A stretch of DNA of 6,199 nt from CAZCGA01 sp964498075 (GTDB lineage Bacteria > Desulfobacterota > Binatia > HRBIN30): positions 1 to 6,199 of the forward strand of contig CAZCGA010000243.1 of NCBI GenBank assembly GCA_964498075.1. Direction: 5' to 3'. Positions 1 through 5,927 of this stretch are shown piece by piece. Below the pieces are notes generated by a model that did no database searches, had not been told where the DNA came from, and was given only the letters and a program-made list of their open reading frames with translations. The stretch's first letter is position 1. Every line of letters begins with the position of its first letter. A program made the position numbers and the translations under genes.

Positions 1-1417
1 TATCGAAGGTCACCTCGATCTGCGGCATGCCGCGCGGGGCCGGCGGGATGCCGACCAAGTCGAACTGGCCGAGCAGTTTGTTGTCCGCCGCCATTTCCCG
101 CTCGCCCTGGAAGACGCGGATGGTCACCGCCGTCTGGCTGTCCTGGGCGGTCGAGAAGACCTGGCTCTTCTTGGTGGGAATGGTGCTGTTCTTGTCGATC
201 AGCTTGGTGAACACGCCGCCGAGGGTCTCGATGCCGAGCGACAGCGGCGTGACGTCGAGCAAGACGACATCCTTCACCTCACCCTTGAGCACGCCGGCTT
301 GAATGGCGGCACCGATGGCGACCACTTCATCGGGATTGACGCCCTTGTGTGGTTCTTTGCCGAAGAGCTTGCGGACGTGGGCCTGGACCGCCGGCATGCG
401 GGTCATGCCGCCGACCAGGACGACCTCGTCGATGTCACTCGGGCTGAGTCCGGCATCCTTCATCGCGGTCAGGCAAGGGCCATCGAGCTTGTCGAGCAGA
501 TCGGCGCACAGCGCTTCGAGCTTTGAGCGAGTCAGCTTCATGTTGAGGTGCTTGGGCCCGGACTGATCGGCGGTGACGAAGGGGAGGTTGATGTCGGTTT
601 CGGTCGAGGTCGACAGCTCACACTTCGCCTTCTCGGCGGCTTCCTTGAGGCGTTGCAGTGCCATCCGGTCCTTGCGCAGATCGATGCCCTGATCCTTGAG
701 GAACTCGTCGGCCAAGTACATCATGATGCGTTGGTCGAAATCCTCGCCACCCAGGAAGGTGTCGCCGTTGGTGGCTTTGACCTCGAAGACGCCTTCGCCC
801 AGCTCGAGGATCGAGATGTCGAACGTTCCGCCGCCCAGATCGAAGACCGCGATCTTCTCGTCCTTCTTCTTGTCCATGCCGTAGGCCAGGGACGCGGCCG
901 TCGGCTCATTGATGATGCGCAGCACGGTGAGCCCGGCGACCCGGCCGGCGTCCTTGGTGGCTTGCCGTTGGCTGTCGTTGAAGTAGGCCGGGACGGTGAT
1001 GACCGCCTCGGTCACCTTTTCCCCGAGATAGTCCTCGGCGGTCTGTTTCATCTTCTGCAGGATGAAGGCGGAGATCTCCGCCGGGCTATACTTCTTCCCG
1101 CGGATCTCCACCCAGGCGTCCCCATTGTCCGCCTTCACGATCTTGTAGGGGAGCACCTTCGTCGCCTTCTTGACCTCGGGGTCGTCGTAGCGACGCCCCA
1201 TCAGGCGCTTGACGGCAGAGATGGTGTTGTCGGGGTTGGTAATCGCTTGGCGGTGCGCGATCTGCCCCACCAGCCGCTCTCCGGATTCCGTGAAGGCGAC
1301 CACCGACGGGGTCGTCCGTCCGCCCTCCGAGTTCGGGATGACCTTCGGATCGCCGCCTTCCATGATGGCGACGCACGAGTTTGTCGTTCCCAAATCGATG
1401 CCGATAACTTTCGCCAT
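1..1417 (-). CDS. dnaK: Molecular chaperone DnaK (Hsp70), N-terminal 472 residues, cut by the window edge
   Basis: DnaK is the cytoplasmic Hsp70 ATPase that binds and releases unfolded segments with DnaJ and GrpE. The frame is open from the ATG at 1417 to the left edge with no stop; 472 of about 640 residues are present. The ATPase domain shows phosphate-1 motif IGIDLGTTNS (residues 5-14), catalytic-type Lys70, AVITVPAYFND (138-148), INEPTAA (169-175) and phosphate-2 motif DLGGGTFD (193-200). The allosteric linker VVLLD is at about 384-388, followed by substrate-binding beta-domain sequence (TPLSLGIETLGG, SQVFSTAQD, RGMPQIEVTFD). The lid is off the window. The sequence follows E. coli DnaK almost without gaps, lacking a few residues between 181 and 190 and around 206, as many non-enteric DnaKs do. 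An AAGGAG lies 9 nt before the ATG. It sits 68 nt downstream of grpE on the same strand, so the two are probably co-transcribed; dnaJ may follow outside the window. Identification is essentially certain. Confidence 0.98.
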   Translation of the reverse strand, partial: MAKVIGIDLGTTNSCVAIMEGGDPKVIPNSEGGRTTPSVVAFTESGERLVGQIAHRQAITNPDNTISAVKRLMGRRYDDPEVKKATKVLPYKIVKADNGDAWVEIRGKKYSPAEISAFILQKMKQTAEDYLGEKVTEAVITVPAYFNDSQRQATKDAGRVAGLTVLRIINEPTAASLAYGMDKKKDEKIAVFDLGGGTFDISILELGEGVFEVKATNGDTFLGGEDFDQRIMMYLADEFLKDQGIDLRKDRMALQRLKEAAEKAKCELSTSTETDINLPFVTADQSGPKHLNMKLTRSKLEALCADLLDKLDGPCLTAMKDAGLSPSDIDEVVLVGGMTRMPAVQAHVRKLFGKEPHKGVNPDEVVAIGAAIQAGVLKGEVKDVVLLDVTPLSLGIETLGGVFTKLIDKNSTIPTKKSQVFSTAQDSQTAVTIRVFQGEREMAADNKLLGQFDLVGIPPAPRGMPQIEVTFD

Positions 1418-1426
1418 ATTGTCAGT

Positions 1427-1473
1427 CTCCTTCGGCCCGGGAAGAACCACGTGCGGATCTCGAAGGCTTCCCG
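1427..1473 (-). promoter_or_regulatory. dnaK ribosome binding site with a potential occluding RNA hairpin
   Basis: In the grpE-dnaK spacer, the minus-strand RNA has a perfect 7-bp stem, CGGGAAG (1473-1467) with CUUCCCG (1444-1438), enclosing a 22-nt loop. The loop begins with CCUUCG (1466-1461), which is exactly complementary to CGAAGG (1434-1429). That target overlaps the dnaK Shine-Dalgarno AAGGAG (1432-1427). The RNA could therefore form the hairpin, a loop-to-SD helix, or both as a pseudoknot. The complementarity is directly visible. A role in controlling dnaK translation, for example by temperature, is inference, and helices this short can arise by chance in GC-rich DNA. Confidence 0.35.
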
Positions 1474-1485
1474 CTGGCGTAGGGG

Positions 1486-2082
1486 TTAATCACTGTTCGG
1501 TTCGGTTTCAACCGCGGCGTCGCTTTTTCGTCTGCTGACCGTCACGAGTGCGGGCCGTAGCAGGCGGTCGTGCAGCAGGTAGCCCTTGTGGTGCTGCGCC
1601 ACGACCCGGTTGGGCTCATGTTCAGCTGATTCCGCTTGCGCCATGGCTTCATGGCGACTCGGATCGAACGGCTCTCCGAGCGCGTCGACCGGCGTGACGC
1701 CGTGTTTCTCGAGGATGTCACTGAGGGATTTCAGCACCATCCGGACGCCTTCGCGTACAGACTGGCCGTCGCCGCCGTCGTGTTCCAGCGCCCGTTCCAG
1801 GTTATCCACCACGGGCAGCAGCGCACGAATCAGCGGCTCGCAGGCAAAGCGCGACGCCTCGGCCTGCTCGCGGTGCATTCGCTTCTTGAAGTTCTCGAGC
1901 TCGGCGCGCTCGCGCAGAAAGCGATCGTGATTGGCACGGGCCTCCTGTTCGGAGTGTTCGAGCTTGGCCCGCCACTCCGCGATCTCGGCGCCGGCTGAGT
2001 CAACGCGACCCTCCGCAAGGCGAGCCTCCAGCTGCGCTTCGGCTCCCGCCGGGGCCGCGTCCTTCTTTTCTTCCGCGCTCAT
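1486..2082 (-). CDS. grpE: Nucleotide exchange factor GrpE
   Basis: GrpE is the cytoplasmic dimeric cochaperone that releases ADP from DnaK and resets its cycle. The 198-residue length is normal. Residues 1-30 are a charged, disordered leader. About 35-80 is a long charged helix suited to the dimer coiled coil, with the family motif NFKKR at 64-68. PVVDNLERAL (90-99) belongs to the helical bundle. The C-terminal beta domain that contacts DnaK carries GEPFDPSRHEAM (136-147) and the signature HKGYLLHDRLLRPALV (165-180). After this the tail is short and polar. It is the first gene of a grpE-dnaK unit, diverging from recO; hrcA is not beside it. The ATG at 2082 is the only reasonable start: a strong GAGGAGG ends 2 nt before it, and pairing through the upstream GAGG would give a more usual spacing. 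Identification is very secure. Confidence 0.98.
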   Translation of the reverse strand: MSAEEKKDAAPAGAEAQLEARLAEGRVDSAGAEIAEWRAKLEHSEQEARANHDRFLRERAELENFKKRMHREQAEASRFACEPLIRALLPVVDNLERALEHDGGDGQSVREGVRMVLKSLSDILEKHGVTPVDALGEPFDPSRHEAMAQAESAEHEPNRVVAQHHKGYLLHDRLLRPALVTVSRRKSDAAVETEPNSD

Positions 2083-2091
2083 AGCCTCCTC
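2083..2091 (-). promoter_or_regulatory. grpE ribosome binding site, unusually close to the start
   Basis: The minus strand reads GAGGAGG-CT-ATG, so the full AGGAGG (2090-2085) leaves only a 2-nt spacer. The overlapping upstream GAGG (2091-2088) would leave 5 nt. No in-frame downstream ATG with a better site exists, so the start is kept and the upstream half is probably what the ribosome uses. Confidence 0.6.
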
Positions 2092-2135
2092 AAACGAGAA
2101 ATACGAATGATGGTCAGCAGAGGGATGCAGGCGGA

Positions 2136-2164
2136 TAGCTAATGACGGGTTCTCCCCTTGTCAA
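2136..2164 (-). promoter_or_regulatory. Candidate sigma70-type promoter for grpE-dnaK
   Basis: On the minus strand a perfect TTGACA (2164-2159) is followed after 17 nt by TAGCTA (2141-2136), a poor -10 match at the expected spacing. Transcription would begin near 2128, giving a leader of about 46 nt. The -35 box lies inside an 11-bp inverted repeat, CCTTG-T-CAAGG (2156-2166), and next to the recO ribosome binding site on the other strand. I see neither a CIRCE repeat nor a convincing sigma32 pair; CTTGA and CCCGTC are present but only about 10 nt apart. Position and -35 box support the call; the -10 is weak. Confidence 0.4.
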
Positions 2165-2176
2165 GGTAGGACGACA

Positions 2177-2956
2177 ATGGTTTGCTCGCCACCGATGGGG
2201 CCGTCGCAGACTAGCGAAGCGATCATCCTGCGCAGCCGCGCGTACGGTGAGTCGGACAAGATAGTCACCTTCCTGACCCAGGATACCGGAAAGCTGACCG
2301 GCATCGCCAAGGGAGCGAAGAATTCGCGACGGCGGTTCGCCAACTGTCTGGATCAATTCACTCGAGTGCGCGTGTACTTTCGGAGCCCCCCGGGGGCGGG
2401 CATGGTGTTCCTCGAGAGCTGTGACCTGTTGACGCCTCCGGGGCTTCTGGCCGAGCCCGCCAAGTTTGCGTACGGTAGCTACCTCATCGAGTTGGTCGAC
2501 CAACTGACGGCCGAAGCCCATCCGGTGGCCGAGCTGTACTCCCTCTTGGCAGAAGCGCTCGATGAGTTGCGGCGGGGCGCGGCCACGGCAGCCTTCTTAC
2601 GCGCCTTCGAGCTACGTGTCCTGCATCACGCCGGCTACGAGCCGCAGCTGCAGAGTTGCATGCGATGTCACCGATCACTCCTCTCGGCAGAGCGGGCGTT
2701 CTTCGAAACTCAGGGTGGAGGCATGCTGTGCGCCGAGTGCCGAGTGGGCGGGGAATCCATCGTTCCGGTCGCCGGCGAGACCCTGGCGGCGCTGGAGTCG
2801 CTGAAGACGACGGCGCTTGCCGACGCCAGTAAGCGCCGCTTCCAACCGGCCACGGCAACTGAATCAGCGCAGCTGATGGGTCGCCTACTGGCGTTGCACG
2901 TACCGCGGCCGTTGCGGTCGGTACACTTGATCGCCGCGCTGTCTCAGGCCGGATGA
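2177..2956 (+). CDS. recO: DNA repair protein RecO
   Basis: RecO acts with RecR (and RecF) in the cytoplasm to displace SSB, load RecA at single-stranded gaps and anneal complementary strands. The 259-residue length is typical. Residues 12-80 match the N-terminal OB fold, including EAIILRSRAYGESDKIV (14-30) and the basic TGIAKGAKNSRRRF stretch (41-54). The helical C-terminal part contains FELRVLHHAGYEPQL (144-158), followed by an intact zinc site, C161-x2-C164 and C185-x2-C188. The ATG at 2177 is chosen because TAGGA lies 5 nt before it; the ATG at 2195 is in frame but lacks such a site. The gene diverges from grpE with a 94-bp gap and appears to be a single-gene unit: the next gene starts over 200 bp away. 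Some bacteria lack the zinc cysteines; this one keeps all four. Confidence 0.95.
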   Translation: MVCSPPMGPSQTSEAIILRSRAYGESDKIVTFLTQDTGKLTGIAKGAKNSRRRFANCLDQFTRVRVYFRSPPGAGMVFLESCDLLTPPGLLAEPAKFAYGSYLIELVDQLTAEAHPVAELYSLLAEALDELRRGAATAAFLRAFELRVLHHAGYEPQLQSCMRCHRSLLSAERAFFETQGGGMLCAECRVGGESIVPVAGETLAALESLKTTALADASKRRFQPATATESAQLMGRLLALHVPRPLRSVHLIAALSQAG

Positions 2957-2989
2957 GGTCGACGAACGCGCGGCGCACCTCCGGACCGG

Positions 2990-3018
2990 TTGACAAATTT
3001 CGGTACCTCTCGTCAAAA
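2990..3018 (+). promoter_or_regulatory. Weak candidate promoter upstream of the pilin gene
   Basis: A perfect TTGACA (2990-2995) is followed after 17 nt by TCAAAA (3013-3018), three matches to TATAAT. If used, the pilin leader RNA would be about 150 nt. A second option is TATAGA at 3105-3110, with a poor -35 match at 3081-3086. The TTGAC (2990-2994) and GTCAA (3012-3016) segments also form a short inverted repeat. Nothing else is recognised in the 216-bp gap between recO and the pilin. The two candidates cannot be ranked from sequence alone. Confidence 0.25.
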
Positions 3019-3172
3019 GTTACACGCGCACTCGGGCACCGTCGAACCCCGGATAGGCTGGGCGGCACCACTATCGTCGGCTGAGCTGTCCAGCAGTCGT
3101 CGGGTATAGACATTGCTCTGGAACATGTACCGGAGAAGAGTTAGAGCGCCTGTCCACACCGGGATAACGCAT

Positions 3173-3553
3173 ATGGGCACGAACACCATCCGCACCAAAA
3201 AGGGCTTCACACTGATGGAGCTGCTTGTAACGATTGCCATCCTGGGGATTCTGGCGGCCATGGCGTTGCAGCAGTACTCCTTCTACCGGCAGAAGGGCTT
3301 TGATACTCGCGCCGTATCCGATTTGAGTTGGGCGGCGAGGGCCGAGGAAGCTCTCTACGCTACGACCGCCAGTTACCAGAGTTGTTCCAGCACTACCGAC
3401 TGCGCATCGAAGCTGCCTGGGTTCAGCGGATCGAAGGACGTCGTGATCGCGATGAGCGAGACCGGCGCTTCCTTCACTGGCACCGCCTCCCACCCCGCGG
3501 GTACCGGCAAGGTTTGGACCTACGACAGTTCTGCCGGCGGCATGCAGCCGTAG
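3173..3553 (+). CDS. Type IVa pilin-like protein (PilA/PilE family) with class III leader
   Basis: This is a pilin or pseudopilin subunit: made as a prepilin, cleaved and N-methylated by the prepilin peptidase at the inner membrane, then assembled into a fibre. From the ATG at 3173 it has 126 residues. An 11-residue leader ends at KKG|FTLMELL, with the cleavage-site Gly, Phe+1 and Glu+5 present. The mature 115-residue protein starts with the hydrophobic helix to about residue 24, then an amphipathic stretch. Two cysteines (mature 60 and 66) could form a small disulfide loop. The C-terminal GTGKVWTYDSSAGG segment (mature 99-112) is typical of delta-proteobacterial pilins. The usual Pro22 is Gln (ALQQY). 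The frame is open further upstream (TTG 3113, ATG 3125), but those starts have no ribosome site and would lengthen the leader; the chosen ATG has only a weak GGGA. No other pilus gene is adjacent, so major versus minor pilin is undecided. Confidence 0.9.
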   Translation: MGTNTIRTKKGFTLMELLVTIAILGILAAMALQQYSFYRQKGFDTRAVSDLSWAARAEEALYATTASYQSCSSTTDCASKLPGFSGSKDVVIAMSETGASFTGTASHPAGTGKVWTYDSSAGGMQP

Positions 3554-3568
3554 GTATGGCTGGCTGAG

Positions 3569-3595
3569 AGACGCCACGCTCTTCGTAGCGTGTCT
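3569..3595 (+). terminator. Hairpin after the pilin gene, possible transcription terminator
   Basis: Sixteen bases after the pilin stop, CACGCT (3575-3580) and AGCGTG (3587-3592) form a perfect 6-bp stem with a 6-nt loop. It can be extended by AGA (3569-3571) with TCT (3593-3595) across a 3-nt bulge. Only a short pyrimidine stretch follows, with no U-tract, so intrinsic termination would be inefficient. It could instead protect the mRNA 3' end. Confidence 0.35.
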
Positions 3596-3751
3596 GTCCG
3601 ACGGCCAGCGCACCGACCCGGAAGCCCTCGAAGCATAGCGACCTCGAAACCCATCGACGCTGAGCCCACGCTGCCGCGCTCGGAAGCGCCGCCCATCGTC
3701 GGTAGAATCACTCCCTTCCTGCTCTGATTGCGTCCAGATCGTCTCAGAAGC

Positions 3752-3780
3752 TTGACAGTCGCCTCCACTGGGACAACACT
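3752..3780 (+). promoter_or_regulatory. Candidate promoter of the methanethiol oxidase-SCO operon
   Basis: A perfect TTGACA (3752-3757) is followed after 17 nt by AACACT (3775-3780), three matches to TATAAT. The predicted start near 3787 leaves a leader of about 28 nt ending in the ribosome site. It is the best sigma70-like pair in the 261-bp gap between the pilin and this operon. The weak -10 would suit an activator-dependent promoter, but I see no clear operator. Confidence 0.35.
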
Positions 3781-3801
3781 CGCCGCCGAACCATTTGATG
3801 C

Positions 3802-3808
3802 AGAGGAG
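3802..3808 (+). promoter_or_regulatory. Ribosome binding site that fixes the mtoX start
   Basis: AGAGGAG lies 6 nt before the ATG at 3815. The reading frame is open upstream to a TTG at 3728, but that extension (29 residues) is not membrane-directing and has no ribosome site. The ATG at 3815 places a signal peptide at the very N terminus. Confidence 0.75.
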
Positions 3809-3814
3809 AGAGCG

Positions 3815-5125
3815 ATGACGCAGATCCGGACGTGGCGTGGGATCCTTCTTGCCTTAGTGACCTCGCTGGTGACCGTCGCAGCAGCTCGTGCCGACGAGAC
3901 TTGTATGTCGCCGTACATGCCGAAGATCACCGGGCAGGAGGATTACGTCTACGTCTGGACGGTCGGGGTCGAGGGCGTTGGCGACGGCTCAGACAAGTTC
4001 GTCACCGTCGGCGCGAATCCCAAGTCGCCCTCCTACGGGAAGGTCGTCTCATCGGTTTCGGTCGGCGGCCGGCACGAAGCGCACCACGGAGGCTTCACCG
4101 ACGACCGGCGTTACTTCTGGGCCGGCGGGTTGGACGACAGTATGATCTACGTCTTTGATCTCGTCCCCGATCCGTCCCACCCGAAGCTGATCAAGACCAT
4201 CGACTCCTTCGTCACCGACAGTGGTGGGGTCGTCGGCCCGCACACGTTCTACGCGCTCCCCGGCCGCATGTTGATCCCCGCCCTGTCCAACAAGGATCAC
4301 GGCGGCAAGACGGCGTTCGTCGAGTACAACAACGACGGCAAGTTCATCGAAACGGTGTGGCTGCCGGAGAAGGCCGAGTACGGCTACGACGCGCGGGTGC
4401 AGCCGCGCCTCAATCGCATGCTCAGCTCGTCGTTCACCGGTTGGACCAACTACATGATGGACTTCGGCAAGATGTTCGCCGACGCGGACGCAATGAAGCA
4501 CTTCGGCAACACCATGGTGCTCTGGGACTTCCACGCGCGGAAGCCCATCCAGATCTTCGATGTCCCCGGCGCACCACTGGAGATCCGCTGGGCGTTGCAA
4601 CCGCGACACAACTACGCCTTCACTACCACCGCGCTCACCTCGAAGATCTGGCTGATTGCCCAGCAGGACGACGGGAGCTTCACCGCCAAGACCGTCGGCG
4701 ACATCGGCGATCCGAAGAAGATACCCATGCCCGTCGATTGCAGTCTGTCGGCGGATGATAAGTTTCTCTTCGTCGATTCGTTCATGGACGGCACCTGCCG
4801 CGTCTACGACGTGAGCGATCCGAACCACCCGAAGCAGGTACTCGCACAGAAGATCGGGGCGCAGGTGAACATGGTGTCCCAGACGTGGGACGGTAAGCGG
4901 GTGTACTTCACCTCCTCGCTGTTGGCCAATTGGGACAAGAAGGGGAAGGACAACGAGCAATTTCTCAAGGCCTACAGTTGGGACGGGAAGAAGCTGAGCC
5001 CGCTGTTCAGCATCGACTTCACCAAGGAAGGCCTCGGTCGGCCGCACCACATGCACTTCGGGCAAGACGAGTTCTACAAGAACCAGATCTACGCCGCCGA
5101 GTCGTCGGTGGTCGCGCGCCAGTGA
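3815..5125 (+). CDS. mtoX: Secreted SBP56-family protein, probable copper-dependent methanethiol oxidase
   Basis: SBP56 proteins include human SELENBP1 and bacterial MtoX; the reaction is methanethiol + O2 + H2O to formaldehyde + H2S + H2O2. The 436-residue product starts with a Sec signal peptide (RTWR, hydrophobic 10-24, cleavage probably at ARA|DE after residue 26), so it should act in the periplasm. The mature part shows the family sequence throughout: SPYMPKITGQEDYVYVW (32-48), NPKSPSYG (68-75), HEAHHGGF (87-94), GLDDSMIYVFD (105-115), GPHTF (141-145), APLEIRW near 254, LSADDKFLFV near 311, a YDVSDPNHPK segment near 331 and a histidine-rich PHHMHFG end (H411, H412, H414). These His clusters are plausible copper ligands. 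The cysteine reported to bind selenium in human SELENBP1 (Cys57) aligns with Gly75. Its stop overlaps the start of a SCO1/SenC-like gene, as expected for an MtoX cluster. The family is clear; the substrate is inferred from homology and neighbours. Confidence 0.92.
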   Translation: MTQIRTWRGILLALVTSLVTVAAARADETCMSPYMPKITGQEDYVYVWTVGVEGVGDGSDKFVTVGANPKSPSYGKVVSSVSVGGRHEAHHGGFTDDRRYFWAGGLDDSMIYVFDLVPDPSHPKLIKTIDSFVTDSGGVVGPHTFYALPGRMLIPALSNKDHGGKTAFVEYNNDGKFIETVWLPEKAEYGYDARVQPRLNRMLSSSFTGWTNYMMDFGKMFADADAMKHFGNTMVLWDFHARKPIQIFDVPGAPLEIRWALQPRHNYAFTTTALTSKIWLIAQQDDGSFTAKTVGDIGDPKKIPMPVDCSLSADDKFLFVDSFMDGTCRVYDVSDPNHPKQVLAQKIGAQVNMVSQTWDGKRVYFTSSLLANWDKKGKDNEQFLKAYSWDGKKLSPLFSIDFTKEGLGRPHHMHFGQDEFYKNQIYAAESSVVARQ

Positions 5126-5871
5126 AGTTCCTATCTGTCTTCGTCGGTGTTCATCTGTGGTTTCAGATCGCGTTCGCGAGCGATGCGATCGCTCCCGCGG
5201 ACCGCTTGCGAGAGGTTGATTCGGCCGAGCTCTCCTACACGTACGCTGTCGGCAGCTTCACCCCGGAGTACACGCCGCCGGCGCCTGGTTCGTACTCCTT
5301 ACCGATCGTCAAGTCCGTTGCCGACCACCCGGTCCTGAACGGTGATGGCCAAGTGACCAGCCTGTTCGCGCTCAAGCACGGCCGGCTGGCGGTGGTGGCG
5401 TTCGTCTACACGACGTGCGTCGAAGCGACCGGGTGCCCGCTGAGCCAGGCGGTTTTGCAGCGCATCGATCGCGGTTTGGCGATTGATCCGCAGTTGGCGC
5501 GTCAGGTCGTGTTGATCACCATCAGCTTCGATCCCGAGCGCGACACGCCGGAGCGGATGAAGACCGTGAGCGGCTTCTACCAGCCGCAAACGGATTGGCG
5601 TTTCGTGACCACGCAGAACGACGCCGAGCTGCAGCCGCTGCTCGCCGACTTCGGTCAGCCGGTCGCCAAGCTGCGTTTCGCCGACGGCCAATGGAGCGGT
5701 CTCTTCCGACACGTGCTCAAGGTGTTTCTGCTCGATGCCACCAATCACGTGCGCAACATCTACAGCGTCGGCTTTCTCAATCCGCAGCTTGTGCTGAACG
5801 ATCTGCGCACGGTTTTGATGCAGTCGCCGAACGGGCCAGCGGAGCGTCTGAAACGCCCCGATAGTCGTTGA
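5122..5871 (+). CDS. Exported SCO1/SenC-like copper or thiol-disulfide protein
   Basis: SCO1/SenC proteins are thioredoxin-fold, membrane-bound or periplasmic factors that deliver copper to, or reduce cysteines in, copper enzymes. The product is 249 residues from the GTG at 5122, whose GTGA overlaps the mtoX stop by 4 nt and implies coupled translation. Residues 1-20 are a signal sequence (MKFLSVFVG start, cleavage near AFAS|DA). The thioredoxin-like domain contains FVYTTC (94-99) with the metal-site cysteines C99 and C105 in a C-x5-C arrangement instead of the classic C-x3-C, then ISFDPERDTPE (134-144) and the conserved distal histidine H197 in FRHVLKVFLLD. These are the three SCO metal ligands. 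Residues 30-70 contain a proline-rich leader before the fold. The neighbour suggests service to MtoX. The start rests on overlap and signal peptide, since only a weak GGTGG precedes it. Confidence 0.9.
   Translation: MKFLSVFVGVHLWFQIAFASDAIAPADRLREVDSAELSYTYAVGSFTPEYTPPAPGSYSLPIVKSVADHPVLNGDGQVTSLFALKHGRLAVVAFVYTTCVEATGCPLSQAVLQRIDRGLAIDPQLARQVVLITISFDPERDTPERMKTVSGFYQPQTDWRFVTTQNDAELQPLLADFGQPVAKLRFADGQWSGLFRHVLKVFLLDATNHVRNIYSVGFLNPQLVLNDLRTVLMQSPNGPAERLKRPDSR
5135..5166 (+). repeat. Possible copy of a short dispersed repeat inside the SCO signal-peptide region
   Basis: The core GTGTTCATCTGTGGTTTC (5147-5164) and the bases before it resemble a short dispersed repeat that I recall from many GC-rich environmental genomes. 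It falls in frame inside the signal peptide, encoding SVFVGVHLWFQ. Only one copy is in this window, so repeat status rests on recall and not on comparison. Confidence 0.3.
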
Positions 5872-5927
5872 TCTCAGGCCCTACCTCGCTGGATACTCAC
5901 AGCAGTGGCTACCGGCTGGAGGAAATC

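Noticed and set aside
548..1489. A 313-codon plus-strand open frame opposite dnaK
   Set aside because: It lies on the strand opposite an unmistakable dnaK. Its protein is low in complexity and matches no family I recognise; it is an antisense shadow caused by high GC content.
2083..2176. CIRCE operator or sigma32 promoter for grpE
   Set aside because: No TTAGCACTC/GAGTGCTAA inverted repeat is present, and the CTTGA and CCCGTC elements are only about 10 nt apart, too close for sigma32.
3050..3085. Sigma54-type promoter before the pilin gene (GGCAC-like element)
   Set aside because: The GGCAC at about 3064 has no GC dinucleotide at the required 10-nt spacing, so the -24/-12 pair fails.
3113..3172. 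Upstream extension of the pilin gene to TTG 3113 or ATG 3125
   Set aside because: Neither start has a ribosome site, and the leader would grow from 11 to 27-31 residues; the ATG at 3173 gives a normal class III leader.
3676..3689. GCGCT-CGGA-AGCGC hairpin in the pilin-mtoX gap
   Set aside because: It is a 5-bp GC-rich stem with no following T-tract and no position relative to a gene end or start that suggests a role; likely chance.
3728..3814. TTG start at 3728 for the SBP56 gene
   Set aside because: It would place 29 polar residues before the signal peptide, while AGAGGAG stands at a proper distance from the ATG at 3815.
4049..5065. A 338-codon minus-strand open frame opposite mtoX
   Set aside because: It is antisense to the conserved SBP56 gene, has no ribosome site, and has the Val/Arg/Glu-rich composition of reverse-complement shadows.
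4930..5121. Upstream extension of the SCO-like frame into mtoX
   Set aside because: This part overlaps conserved mtoX codons in another frame and encodes an Arg/Gln-rich sequence; the GTG at 5122 begins a signal peptide and overlaps the stop in a common coupling pattern.
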